Shown here piece after piece: positions 1 through 8,154 of a stretch of DNA of 64,000 bases. Position 1 is the stretch's first letter. Every line of letters starts with the position of its first letter. The DNA lies in NCBI RefSeq assembly GCF_042033325.1, contig NZ_CP160095.1; one strand, written 5' to 3'. A program made the translations under genes and the position numbers. The stretch comes from Sneathia sanguinegens (GTDB lineage Bacteria; Fusobacteriota; Fusobacteriia; Fusobacteriales; Leptotrichiaceae). Below the pieces are notes generated by a model. It searched no databases, was not told where the DNA came from, and saw nothing but the letters and a program-made list of their open reading frames with translations.

Positions 1-70
1 CCCCTAAGTTGTTATATTCATTATATCATCAAAAAAAATTTTTTTCAAGTTATATCAGAGCTATTCTTTA

Positions 71-1792
71 TTAATATACAAATTCTTCCGTCATTTTACT
101 TTTTTCAATTAAAGTTCTATAAACCTTTGATTTTTCAAGAAGTTCTTTATGTGTTCCTATACTTTCAACCTTACCTTTATCGATAACTACAATTTTATCA
201 ACATTTTCTATAGATTTCATTCTATGTGAAATGATAATAACTGTCTTATTCTTTATTAACCTATTAAGGCTTTCTTGTATTTTTTTCTCATTATCTACAT
301 CAAGATTCGCTGAAATTTCATCTAAAATAAGTATGGGGGCATCTTTTAAAAATGCTCTCGCAATAGATAATCTTTGTCTTTGACCCCCTGATAATTCTAA
401 GCCATTTTCACCTATTATAGTTTCATAACCCTTAGGAAGTTTTTCAATAAATTCATTACAATTAGCTAATTTTGCCGCTAATTTTACTTCATCCTCTGTT
501 GCATCTTGTTTTCCTATACGAATATTTTCCATAATACTTGTATTAAATAGAGTAACATCTTGAAAGACTACAGAAATTTTTTCAAATAATGACTTAGTTG
601 ATATACCCTTTATATCTTTACCATCTATTAAAATTTCTCCAGTATTATAATCATAAAGTCTTGATATTAATCTTAAAATACTAGTTTTTCCACTACCAAA
701 TTCTCCTACAATAGCTGTTACTTCTCCTTGATTAGCTTTAAAGCTTATATTTTCTAATACTGGACTTTCCTTATCATATGAAAAATACACATTTTTCAAT
801 TCAATATCATAGTTATTTAGCTCTGTTTTGACACCTTTTTGTAACTTTTGTGTCATTATTTCTTTTATTCTATTTATCATTGGTGTAAGATGATATAACT
901 CCATAATTCCTTCTTTTGAAGAATTTATTGCATCTTTAATTTTTATTGCACATAATAGATAAGAAATAAGGTAAACAGTATTAATTTCTCCTTTAATAAT
1001 CAAGTTTATTCCTACGAGTATAACAACAGCTATACCCACAAAACTAAATATTTGTGAAATTACTATAATTAAAATCATGTTAAATTCAGATTTTATATGT
1101 GCTCTTTCTCCTTCTTCCATATTATTATAAAGTATATTTTTCATCTTTTCTACAATATTAAGACTCTTTATTTCCAATTGCATTTCAATATTTTCTTGAA
1201 AACTTTCTGAATTTCTTCTTAATATATCAAAGTTTTTCTTATTTAATAAGACTTGATACTTTTTTGATAAGAAAATAAAGATAAAACTTAATATTGTCGG
1301 TATTATTACAGCCAAGCCCATTTTAACATTTCCAATTAACATTAAAATTGAAATTATTGGGAAAAATATTGCCATTCCATATAACTTTGGAATTGAGTGA
1401 CTTATAGCATGTTCTATTGCACTAATATCTGACATTATAGTTTGTGAAATGTCAGAAAGATTATTTTTTGAAAAATATGATAAGGGTAATTCTGATAACT
1501 GTTCTGCTATCTTTATTCTTAAATTTGCACTTTCACTATAAGTTGCATTATATAATTTTTCATACTCAATATTAAGAAAAACATTTAATAGAATAAGTGA
1601 AATTATAGCTATTATTACATAAAAACTTTTTGTTTTAATTACTCCTTCTAGTATTTCTCTTGCAAAAATTATAAGTACTATTGCAGGTAACATATTAATT
1701 ACATACACAATAAATGAAAGCATAGTAGATTTTGTTACTTTTTTTGCTCCTTCATCTGTAAGAGAAAATTTTCTCTTATAATACTCCTTCAT
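71..1792 (-). CDS. ABC exporter half-transporter (permease + ATPase), subunit A
   Basis: A 573-residue fused half-transporter. Residues 1-310 hold about six hydrophobic segments (ABC exporter membrane domain) and residues from about 345 hold the nucleotide-binding domain. Walker A reads GEFGSGKTS, the signature is LSGGQRQR, Walker B is ILILDEISANLD and the H-loop is ISHRM. The length is normal for the family. The start is an ATG behind a GGAGGG site. Its first 17 bases overlap the end of the upstream ABC gene, so the two products probably form a heterodimer. With a divergent AraC regulator the layout resembles siderophore/metallophore exporters of the YbtP/YbtQ type. That substrate is inferred from layout only; a drug or peptide is equally possible. 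Confidence 0.85.
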   Translation of the reverse strand: MKEYYKRKFSLTDEGAKKVTKSTMLSFIVYVINMLPAIVLIIFAREILEGVIKTKSFYVIIAIISLILLNVFLNIEYEKLYNATYSESANLRIKIAEQLSELPLSYFSKNNLSDISQTIMSDISAIEHAISHSIPKLYGMAIFFPIISILMLIGNVKMGLAVIIPTILSFIFIFLSKKYQVLLNKKNFDILRRNSESFQENIEMQLEIKSLNIVEKMKNILYNNMEEGERAHIKSEFNMILIIVISQIFSFVGIAVVILVGINLIIKGEINTVYLISYLLCAIKIKDAINSSKEGIMELYHLTPMINRIKEIMTQKLQKGVKTELNNYDIELKNVYFSYDKESPVLENISFKANQGEVTAIVGEFGSGKTSILRLISRLYDYNTGEILIDGKDIKGISTKSLFEKISVVFQDVTLFNTSIMENIRIGKQDATEDEVKLAAKLANCNEFIEKLPKGYETIIGENGLELSGGQRQRLSIARAFLKDAPILILDEISANLDVDNEKKIQESLNRLIKNKTVIIISHRMKSIENVDKIVVIDKGKVESIGTHKELLEKSKVYRTLIEKSKMTEEFVY

Positions 1793-3530
1793 TTTCTACC
1801 CTCCATTCATTTGCACTATCAAATTTTTCTTGTAACTTTTTGTATTTTGTATCCTTTGACATTAATTCTTTATCGCTACCTCTTTCAACAATTTGTCCAT
1901 TTTCTATCACTAATATTTCATCGACTTTTCTAATACTTGTTAATCTATGAGCTATCATTATAACAGTCTTACCATTTATTAAATTCTTTAAAGCTCTTTG
2001 TAGCTCATATTCATTTTCTGGATCTATTGAAGCTGAGGCTTCATCTAGGATAATAATATTTGAATTCTTTAAAATTGCACGAGCTATAGCTATTCTTTGT
2101 ACTTCCCCACCTGAAAGATAAACTCCCTTTGAACCTATTATTGTATTTTCTCTATCTTTAAATTTTTCTAATATTGTATCACAACCAGCTAAATGTAATG
2201 CATTCATAACTTCTTCTCTACTAGCATTTGATTTTGCAAGCAAAACATTTTCAAATATACTTATTTTAAACATTTTAGCATCTTGAAATACGAATGATAT
2301 AGCATCTACAATACTTTTTTCAGTATATTGTTCTATAGATTTTCCACCTATCTTTATACATCCATTATCTACTCTATAAAAGCCTGAAATAAGCTTTGCT
2401 ATTGTTGATTTACCTGAACCCGAACTTCCAACTAGGGCATAATATTTACCACTTTCTAATTTAAATGATAAATCTTTCAATACTATTTTTTTATCATATG
2501 AAAAGGTTACATTAGCGAACTCTATATCATAATTTTCAAATTTTTCTAAGCTTCCATGTTCTAACTTATCTTTTTGCATACTTTCATACAATTTTTCTAA
2601 ACTATCAACTGCATAATTAGCTTGAAAAATATACATTGAAAACCACATTATTCTCATAAATGATACAAAAATAACTCCGCTTAAAAATAAAGTCATTATT
2701 AGATCTATTAAAAGTACTTTTAAATTACCAAGAATTGGTAACATAAATACTATCGGTATAATCAAAATTAATATAAGTCCGAAAAATATCCATTGGTACC
2801 AAACATATGCTTTTTTACAAGAATTTGAATAATCATAAGCATATTTAGAGTAATCTTTGATAGACTTGTATAAATTTTTAAATGATTTAACTTTCATTCC
2901 AAATATTTTAATAACTTGCATACCTCTAACATATTCCACAAATTCAGCACTTAATTTTTCTAATGATTTTTGATATATTTCCATAAATTTTGACTCACCC
3001 ATCATAGCTGCTAATATTCCACCACAAATTATTGTTAATAAAACTAAAATAATACCTACTCTAATATTTACAACAAAACTTAAAACCATAGTCAATATTG
3101 GTATAATAAATGCTTGTGAACTGTCTGGTATCATATGTGCTACAGCTTGATGTGTCTGTGCTGCATTATCGTCTAATATTTTTCTAACCTTTCCAGAAGG
3201 ATTTAAATCAAAAAATCTAAAACTAGACTTACTAAGCCCTTCTATTCCCTTTTTTCTTAAATTAGTTTCTAATCTAAATCCGACTAAATGTGAAAAAACT
3301 CCCGATATACTATATGCTATTGCCCCAAGTATTAAAAAAACGACCGTTCTTATGGCTAAATATTTTGAATTTTCTAACTTATTTTGCATTATTAAATCAC
3401 ATAGAAATTTATAGATATAATAATAGGCAAAAACTGTTAAAAAAGCAGACACTACAGAAAAAAATATTGCAAGAAGTATAAAATGCTTCTTTTCTTTAAC
3501 ATATGCAAAAAGCTTTCTATAAATAAACAT
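1776..3530 (-). CDS. ABC exporter half-transporter (permease + ATPase), subunit B
   Basis: A 584-residue half-transporter and partner of the downstream ABC gene, which it overlaps by 17 bases. The N-terminal 300 residues are a six-helix membrane domain. The ATPase domain shows GSSGSGKST (Walker A), LSGGEVQR (signature), IIILDEASASIDP (Walker B) and IAHRLTS (H-loop). Both subunits appear to keep the Walker B glutamate, so neither nucleotide site is obviously degenerate. The ATG follows an AAGGAGGG site and leads the operon. It faces the AraC-type regulator across a 145-base intergenic region that should hold both promoters. The substrate is unknown; the AraC neighbour suggests an inducible system, possibly for iron or a metallophore. 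Confidence 0.85.
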   Translation of the reverse strand: MFIYRKLFAYVKEKKHFILLAIFFSVVSAFLTVFAYYYIYKFLCDLIMQNKLENSKYLAIRTVVFLILGAIAYSISGVFSHLVGFRLETNLRKKGIEGLSKSSFRFFDLNPSGKVRKILDDNAAQTHQAVAHMIPDSSQAFIIPILTMVLSFVVNIRVGIILVLLTIICGGILAAMMGESKFMEIYQKSLEKLSAEFVEYVRGMQVIKIFGMKVKSFKNLYKSIKDYSKYAYDYSNSCKKAYVWYQWIFFGLILILIIPIVFMLPILGNLKVLLIDLIMTLFLSGVIFVSFMRIMWFSMYIFQANYAVDSLEKLYESMQKDKLEHGSLEKFENYDIEFANVTFSYDKKIVLKDLSFKLESGKYYALVGSSGSGKSTIAKLISGFYRVDNGCIKIGGKSIEQYTEKSIVDAISFVFQDAKMFKISIFENVLLAKSNASREEVMNALHLAGCDTILEKFKDRENTIIGSKGVYLSGGEVQRIAIARAILKNSNIIILDEASASIDPENEYELQRALKNLINGKTVIMIAHRLTSIRKVDEILVIENGQIVERGSDKELMSKDTKYKKLQEKFDSANEWRVENEGVL

Positions 3531-3675
3531 ATGTCCCTCCTTCTCTATTCTAAATAGACTAAATTTGTTTCTCTTGCTCTTTTATTATATATCTTATATA
3601 ATAATAAATGCAATAATTTTACTTAGATATGTCTAAAAGGATTAATGTCTAATCAGGATATTTTGGAGGTTACAT

Positions 3676-4626
3676 ATGAATTACTATGATTTTGTAAAAA
3701 AATATATGGATACTGATGAAAATTTAGATAATACAAAATATTCAAGAGTTGGTCACTCTTTTAATTTGGACACACAAGAAATCAAAGGGGTTTATTGGTT
3801 TTATCAAACCGATGAATTCATTATCGATATACATGACTTTTTTATAAAAAAACAAATAATTTCAAATAAAATATATAATATTTCTAACTACATTTCTATA
3901 TACACTTGCTATTTAATTAATGCAAAAGGCGAGAAATTTAGCCCCTACCAAACTCTAAGTTCTAATTCTTTATACTCTCTTGATTTTGATAATATGACTA
4001 AAGATTTTCGCTTTATACTACACGAAAATTCATACTATTTATCTGTTTCTATTGGTTTTAAAAGAGAAGTATTAGAAAGAAAACTTAAAGCCTTAAATAT
4101 TGATTCCAAGACTTTTTATTCAGAAATATTTTTATCTAATCAAACTATACTAACAAAAGTATTAGAACCTATTGCTTTTGATATTTTAAATTGCAAAAAG
4201 GAATCTCTTGCTGCTAAATTTTTCTTCAATGCAAAAGTTAATGAATGGTTAAGTGTAATTATCGACACATATCTAAATAGAAAAAATTTTAAGTTATTTC
4301 CTGATGATGAAGAATGCCTTGAAAATGTCTCAAAATATTTAGATGATAATTTTTCAAAAGATATTTCTCAAAATATTTTAGAAAAAATTTCAATGATGAG
4401 TGGAACTAAGCTAAAAAAGCTCTTTAAAGAAAAATATGGGCAAACAATAACAGAATACACGCAAAGAAAGAGAATGAAGATGGCAGAAATGCTACTAATT
4501 AACACAGACATAAAAATACGAGAAATAGCAAAATCTGTAGGTTATCTTTCTCCTAGCAAATTCAGCACTTACTATAAAAGATATATGGGTATATTTCCTC
4601 GAGAAGTAAGAAAAATGAAGAAGTGA
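3676..4626 (+). CDS. AraC-family transcriptional regulator
   Basis: A 316-residue protein with an AraC/XylS DNA-binding domain in the last 100 residues. Two helix-turn-helix units are visible: one ending in the LKKLFKEKYG stretch, the other in the IREIAKSVGYLS stretch followed by FSTYYKRYMGIFP, which is the family signature. The N-terminal 200 residues are unlike a simple cupin and may be the ligand-sensing part. The start codon sits behind TTTTGGAGG. It is transcribed divergently from the ABC exporter pair, so it most likely controls that operon, as YbtA-type regulators do. The ligand is not evident. Confidence 0.85.
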   Translation: MNYYDFVKKYMDTDENLDNTKYSRVGHSFNLDTQEIKGVYWFYQTDEFIIDIHDFFIKKQIISNKIYNISNYISIYTCYLINAKGEKFSPYQTLSSNSLYSLDFDNMTKDFRFILHENSYYLSVSIGFKREVLERKLKALNIDSKTFYSEIFLSNQTILTKVLEPIAFDILNCKKESLAAKFFFNAKVNEWLSVIIDTYLNRKNFKLFPDDEECLENVSKYLDDNFSKDISQNILEKISMMSGTKLKKLFKEKYGQTITEYTQRKRMKMAEMLLINTDIKIREIAKSVGYLSPSKFSTYYKRYMGIFPREVRKMKK

Positions 4627-4680
4627 AATTATATAGACTTTTAGGCTATATTGCATTATACTAATAAAGGTGGTGATTTT

Positions 4681-5151
4681 ATGAATAATTTATATAATGC
4701 ACAATTAATTAATGATAAAAATACATTAGATACATTATGTTTTCTATTAAAAATAGATAAAAAGCTTTTTCTTGTAATGCCTAACAATAATGCAAATTTT
4801 AAAAAAATATTAATATCTAAATTTAGTGTTAATTTTTTATTTGATATAAAAGAAGAAAATATATCACGAACAAAGGATTTGGTATATGTTTATATTGATT
4901 GTGTTTATTTTGATAAAAATGATATTTTAAAAGATAATAGACCTCAATTTTTAATTTCTGATATGCACAAGTTAGTTTATACTACAAAAGAAAATTTTGA
5001 ATACACCCCAAAAAAAGAAAATTGCTTTGTCAACATTTTAGAAAATGGAATAGATAAAACAATACCTTTTAAAAATGTTCCCTTTTCTCTACTTACAAAA
5101 GAAAATAAAGTGTATGGTATAGTTATTGGGGATAGGGTTGTTGAATTGTAA
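4681..5151 (+). CDS. hypothetical protein (156 aa)
   Basis: Not recognised. The start chosen is the ATG at 4681 because an AAAGGTGGTGAT site lies just before it; an earlier in-frame ATG has no such site. The protein is soluble-looking, lysine- and asparagine-rich, with no signal peptide or membrane segment. It follows the AraC gene in the same direction after about 55 bases, so it may be read through from that promoter, but nothing ties it functionally to it. It ends 12 bases before the convergent membrane-protein gene, and a weak GTTGTTG/CAACAAC inverted repeat (5137-5163) lies between them. Confidence 0.6.
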   Translation: MNNLYNAQLINDKNTLDTLCFLLKIDKKLFLVMPNNNANFKKILISKFSVNFLFDIKEENISRTKDLVYVYIDCVYFDKNDILKDNRPQFLISDMHKLVYTTKENFEYTPKKENCFVNILENGIDKTIPFKNVPFSLLTKENKVYGIVIGDRVVEL

Positions 5152-5163
5152 AAAAACAACAAC

Positions 5164-5583
5164 TTATACATCCCCTCGTATTAATAATGCCCAATTTTTT
5201 ATAAATATTATTCCTGCTATTAGAAGAGCACAACCTAAGCCTGAATAAAAGAATGCAACGAAATATTCCGGTAAAATTTTTAGTACCCTTAAGCCTATTC
5301 CTCCACCCATCATAATTATCATTATAATATATGACTTAACATCAAAAAAATTCCAAAATGCTACATAGTCATCATAGCTCAATATTCTTTCAGTATGCTT
5401 TTGGCTCATTTTATAAAACATTGACCCAAATATTATAAAAATTATAAAAGATAAAAGATAAAGATACCACTTACTCTCAATACCCATATATGAAATTACA
5501 CCCAATCTTGCAACATTAAAACCTGCTACACACCAAATAAGTCCTGCTATTATTAAAAGATTTATTTTCTTCACTTTAAACAT
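5164..5583 (-). CDS. small integral membrane protein, unknown function
   Basis: A 139-residue protein with four hydrophobic segments (about residues 8-28, 36-55, 75-97 and 103-125). No catalytic motif is visible. The start has a good AGGAGG-like site (the complement of TACCTCCTCG lies at its 5' side). It stands alone, convergent with the hypothetical gene on its left. To its right the accessory island begins with group II intron debris, so it marks the left edge of the ordinary chromosome. Function unknown. Confidence 0.55.
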   Translation of the reverse strand: MFKVKKINLLIIAGLIWCVAGFNVARLGVISYMGIESKWYLYLLSFIIFIIFGSMFYKMSQKHTERILSYDDYVAFWNFFDVKSYIIMIIMMGGGIGLRVLKILPEYFVAFFYSGLGCALLIAGIIFIKNWALLIRGDV

Positions 5584-5689
5584 ACATACCTCCTCGATTT
5601 ATGTCATTTATAGGAATAATTATATCATTTTTTTAATTTAAACCCAACAAAATTTTAGATTAAATAGTTTAATATATACTTAACTAAAG

Positions 5690-6539
5690 AAATCCTATTG
5701 TTTGGGATACCGATTGATAATGGTCTCCAAATCCTGCTGACTGTTTCGCCATCCACATTGGTATCCCAAATTTTCAAAGACCCCATATTCTCTTTTCTCT
5801 TGTTTTCCACTGTTTCCATATAATTATTCTCATCCTTCTCCTAAGGTGCCCATCTATCCTTTTCAATGCATACTTCATATTCCCTCTTCTAAAATAGTTT
5901 ATCCACCCTCTAATTACTTGATCCTCTGGAATCTTTTAACTAAATCTTAGTGTGGTCTTGCTTTCCATTCTGTTTTGTCTTTCCAAAAGCCATATCCTAA
6001 ATATTTTAATTTCCTTGGATTTGTGACTTTAGATTTTGTTACATTTACTTATAGTCTTAGTTTCTTTTCTATCCATTTTGTTACTGATGCCATTACTCTA
6101 TTGACTGATGCTTTACTTCCTACTGCAATTATGCAGTCATCTGCATATCTTACAAAGTTTAGTCCTTTTGACTCTAGTTCTTTGTCTAATTCATTCAGCA
6201 TTATATTACTTAAAAGTGGTGATAGATTTCCTCCTTGTGGTGTTCCCCTTAGTTGTCTCTTCATATTTCCCATTTACCATTACTCCTGCATTTAAGGTAT
6301 TTCCTAATTAGAGATTCTGTGTCTGGGTCGTTTATGAGATTATGAACTAGGGTCATAAGTTTATCTTGTGGAACATTATCGAAGAATTTCTCTAGGTCTA
6401 TATCTACAACATAGATTTTCCCGTCATTGAAATACTCAAGTAATTTCACTATTGCTTGCTGTTCTCTGTGATTTGGTCTTATTATTGGTATTCCAAGATT
6501 ACGTACAACACCATTTGGTTTAGGTATTTCTACTCTCAA
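5690..6539 (-). pseudogene. remnant of group II intron reverse transcriptase/maturase
   Basis: Read on the minus strand in several frames, this is the middle and end of a group II intron-encoded protein. The RT part includes VEIPKPNGVVRNLGIP, DIDLEKFFDNV, RGTPQGGNLSPLLSN and the catalytic RYADDC box. Frameshifts near 6261-6300 and a TAA near 6050 break the frame. The X/maturase part continues as KSKVTNPRKLKYLGYGFWK, a decayed KYALKRIDGHLRRRMR-like stretch, and an end resembling GDHYQSVSQ. The first RT block is missing: homology stops abruptly at a run of about 17 A residues (from about 6539). Flanking ribozyme structure was not recognised. It is dead, and a tiny second scar of the same gene lies at 18459-18495. 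Confidence 0.85.
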
Positions 6540-6689
6540 AAAAAAAAAAAAAAGACCGAAATAAAATAAATTCTTTCAGTCAATGAATGCCAATATTAAA
6601 TTTAGGTGTTAATCACCCATCATGGATATTATATATGTACTTAAGTACACATAAAATTCGTATATGGTACTTTTTCATAAATTAATTTC

Positions 6690-7106
6690 TTAAATGTTCA
6701 TTATTTCTTCAATGCTACGACCGTCTTCAAGTTGACTAATAGCAATAGGTAAAGTATATCACCAAATTATTACACCAACCGATGCAATTGCTACCTTCTT
6801 TCTTTGATAATAAACAGTTTTCTCTAAAGATACACATCTCATACAAGCTTCATCAGTAATCTTTTTTTCAGAAATGTAGTAGTTATAAATAATCTTATGA
6901 TAGATTTCTCCATACTCTGGATAAACTTTTAGCCTAATACAGGCATCATAAATTATTAAAAACATAAGCTTGCTATCCATTACATTGGATACTCTATTAT
7001 TAAACTTTTCTTCAACTTTTTCTGGAGCAAATGTAGAAAGATACAAATAATCTGCATACATATTCAGTATATTCTTTAAAGTTTTACTTATTCTCAATCT
7101 AATCAC
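6690..7106 (-). pseudogene. hypothetical phage-like regulator with an internal stop
   Basis: An open stretch of 115 codons ends at a TGA (6759-6761), but the same frame continues for 22 more sense codons to a TAA at 6690. The continuation has a protein-like run (YTLPIAISQLEDGRSIEEI), so the TGA probably arose by mutation of a TGG. Residues 90-115 (VSLEKTVYYQRKKVAIASV) faintly recall the C-terminal part of ArpU/RinA-type phage late-gene regulators; this is a weak resemblance. The start is uncertain (GTG at 7106 or TTG at 7097). It is divergent from the XRE regulator and its 5' edge lies in the segment duplicated at 18511. Confidence 0.45.
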
Positions 7107-7120
7107 CCCAATACAACATA

Positions 7121-7149
7121 TTTACAAACTTGAATGTTTGTTCTATAAT
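7121..7149 (+). promoter_or_regulatory. predicted promoter of XRE regulator copy 1
   Basis: TTTACA (7121-7126), a 17-base spacer, then TATAAT (7144-7149), about 45 bases before the ATG and followed by a CAGGAGG ribosome site. The same arrangement is kept in copy 2. Confidence 0.7.
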
Positions 7150-7192
7150 ATGAATATAAGTTCAGTTTGCATTGTATCAGGAGGTTAAAGTT

Positions 7193-7594
7193 ATGGCTTT
7201 TGCGGATAGATTAAAGAATTTTCGTGAAAAAGAACATTTAAGTCAAACAGATTTTGCAAAAATGATAGGAATAAGTACAAGAACTCTTGTACATTATGAA
7301 GACGGAGAAAGATACCCAAGAGATATCGAGGTTTACAAAAAAATAGCTGAAGTTATGGCCTGTGATTACAATTATCTTTTAGAAGAAAGTGACGAGTTTT
7401 TAAATCGAGTTTATAACATGGGTGGCAAAAAAGAATTGGAAAAAGCAAGAGCGTTAACAGAAGGTCTAAGTTCTTTATTTGCAGGTAGAGAAATTTCTGA
7501 CAAAGATAAAGATGCTGCTTTTGAAGCTATTACCCATGCCTATTGGGAGGCTAAAAGAGAAAACAAGAAATACGGTCATAAGAAAAAAGATTAG
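7193..7594 (+). CDS. XRE-family transcriptional regulator, copy 1
   Basis: A 133-residue protein with a Cro/CI-type helix-turn-helix in residues 1-65 (FADRLKNFREKEHLSQTDFAK, then ISTRTLVHYEDGERYPR). The C-terminal half (EKARALTEGLSSLFAG...AAFEAITHAYWEAK) is an unnamed helical region typical of phage- or ICE-borne repressors. The start at 7193 is fixed by the AGGAGG site 6-8 bases upstream; an earlier ATG at 7172 overlaps that site. It is over 90 percent identical by eye to the copy at 18603. In many such elements this gene precedes an ImmA/IrrE peptidase; here only debris follows. Confidence 0.85.
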   Translation: MAFADRLKNFREKEHLSQTDFAKMIGISTRTLVHYEDGERYPRDIEVYKKIAEVMACDYNYLLEESDEFLNRVYNMGGKKELEKARALTEGLSSLFAGREISDKDKDAAFEAITHAYWEAKRENKKYGHKKKD

Positions 7595-8154
7595 GTGATT
7601 TTATGAGTATGAATCTCTATATATATGATAAGGTTAATCGAATTAATAAATGCTTTGAATATTAACCTGGTATATCTACCTGAAACAAAAATACTTTTAG
7701 GACTGAAGCTAATATTTTTGTAGCTCATTATTAGCAAAAATGGGCAAGTTTAATAAAATAATTAATGTTGCCCTGAACATGATGATTATTATTGGGAAAC
7801 TCTATGGGAATTTTTATTATAGGATATAGTTTTCTACTATCTCATCACTACCTAATAACAAATTAGCTATCCCCTTTTCAATTACAGTAGTAATAATTTA
7901 TGGAATATTGCTAGTTTTAATAAATCAAAAGCTACCAAAAATCAGTAAACTTCTAAACTATATAATTGCTTTTATTGAATCATAAGTTGCACTATGGTTG
8001 GCACTTGATTTTATAATAAATGTACTAGTTGCATTTAATGTGATTAATCAAAAATACCACCAAATACCTTTCACAAAAACTATAATGTTGAATAACTTCA
8101 TACACTATGTAATTGTATATCAAAGTAGAATGAAATTTATTAATGGAGGAGATT
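7595..8154 (+). pseudogene. degenerate tail of the XRE locus: membrane-protein remnant
   Basis: No intact gene. Just after the regulator a 20-codon frame starts (MSMNLYIYDKVNRINK...) and stops. At about 7850-7985 one frame encodes LAIPFSITVVIIYGILL and a basic tail, the end of a small membrane protein; upstream parts are out of frame. The same tail recurs in copy 2 (19023-19220). At 8110-8154 the sequence resembles the leader before the RhuM gene at 19318, including GTAGAATGAAATTTAT and a GGAGGA site. It is a decayed relic shared by both copies. Confidence 0.6.

Larger units (their letters stand above)
7103..7594 (+). repeat. direct repeat copy 1: XRE regulator locus
   Basis: Nearly identical to 18511-19004: promoter, ribosome site and the whole XRE gene match with only scattered substitutions. 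Weaker similarity continues downstream (about 7850-7985 against 19085-19200, and the GTAGAATGAAATTTAT block before the next gene's ribosome site). Short upstream similarity to group II intron DNA is also shared. The two copies bracket about 11 kb containing the helicase, mobilisation remnants, restriction-modification genes and an IS remnant. Confidence 0.9.

Noticed and set aside
5137..5163. GTTGTTG/CAACAAC as a terminator
   Set aside because: Only a 7-bp A/T-weak stem with a long loop and no clear T tract on either strand; noted but not called.
7128..7142. GAATGTTTGTTC as a LexA/SOS box at the XRE promoter
   Set aside because: One mismatch to GAAC-N4-GTTC in an AT-rich region and no SOS gene nearby; not enough support.
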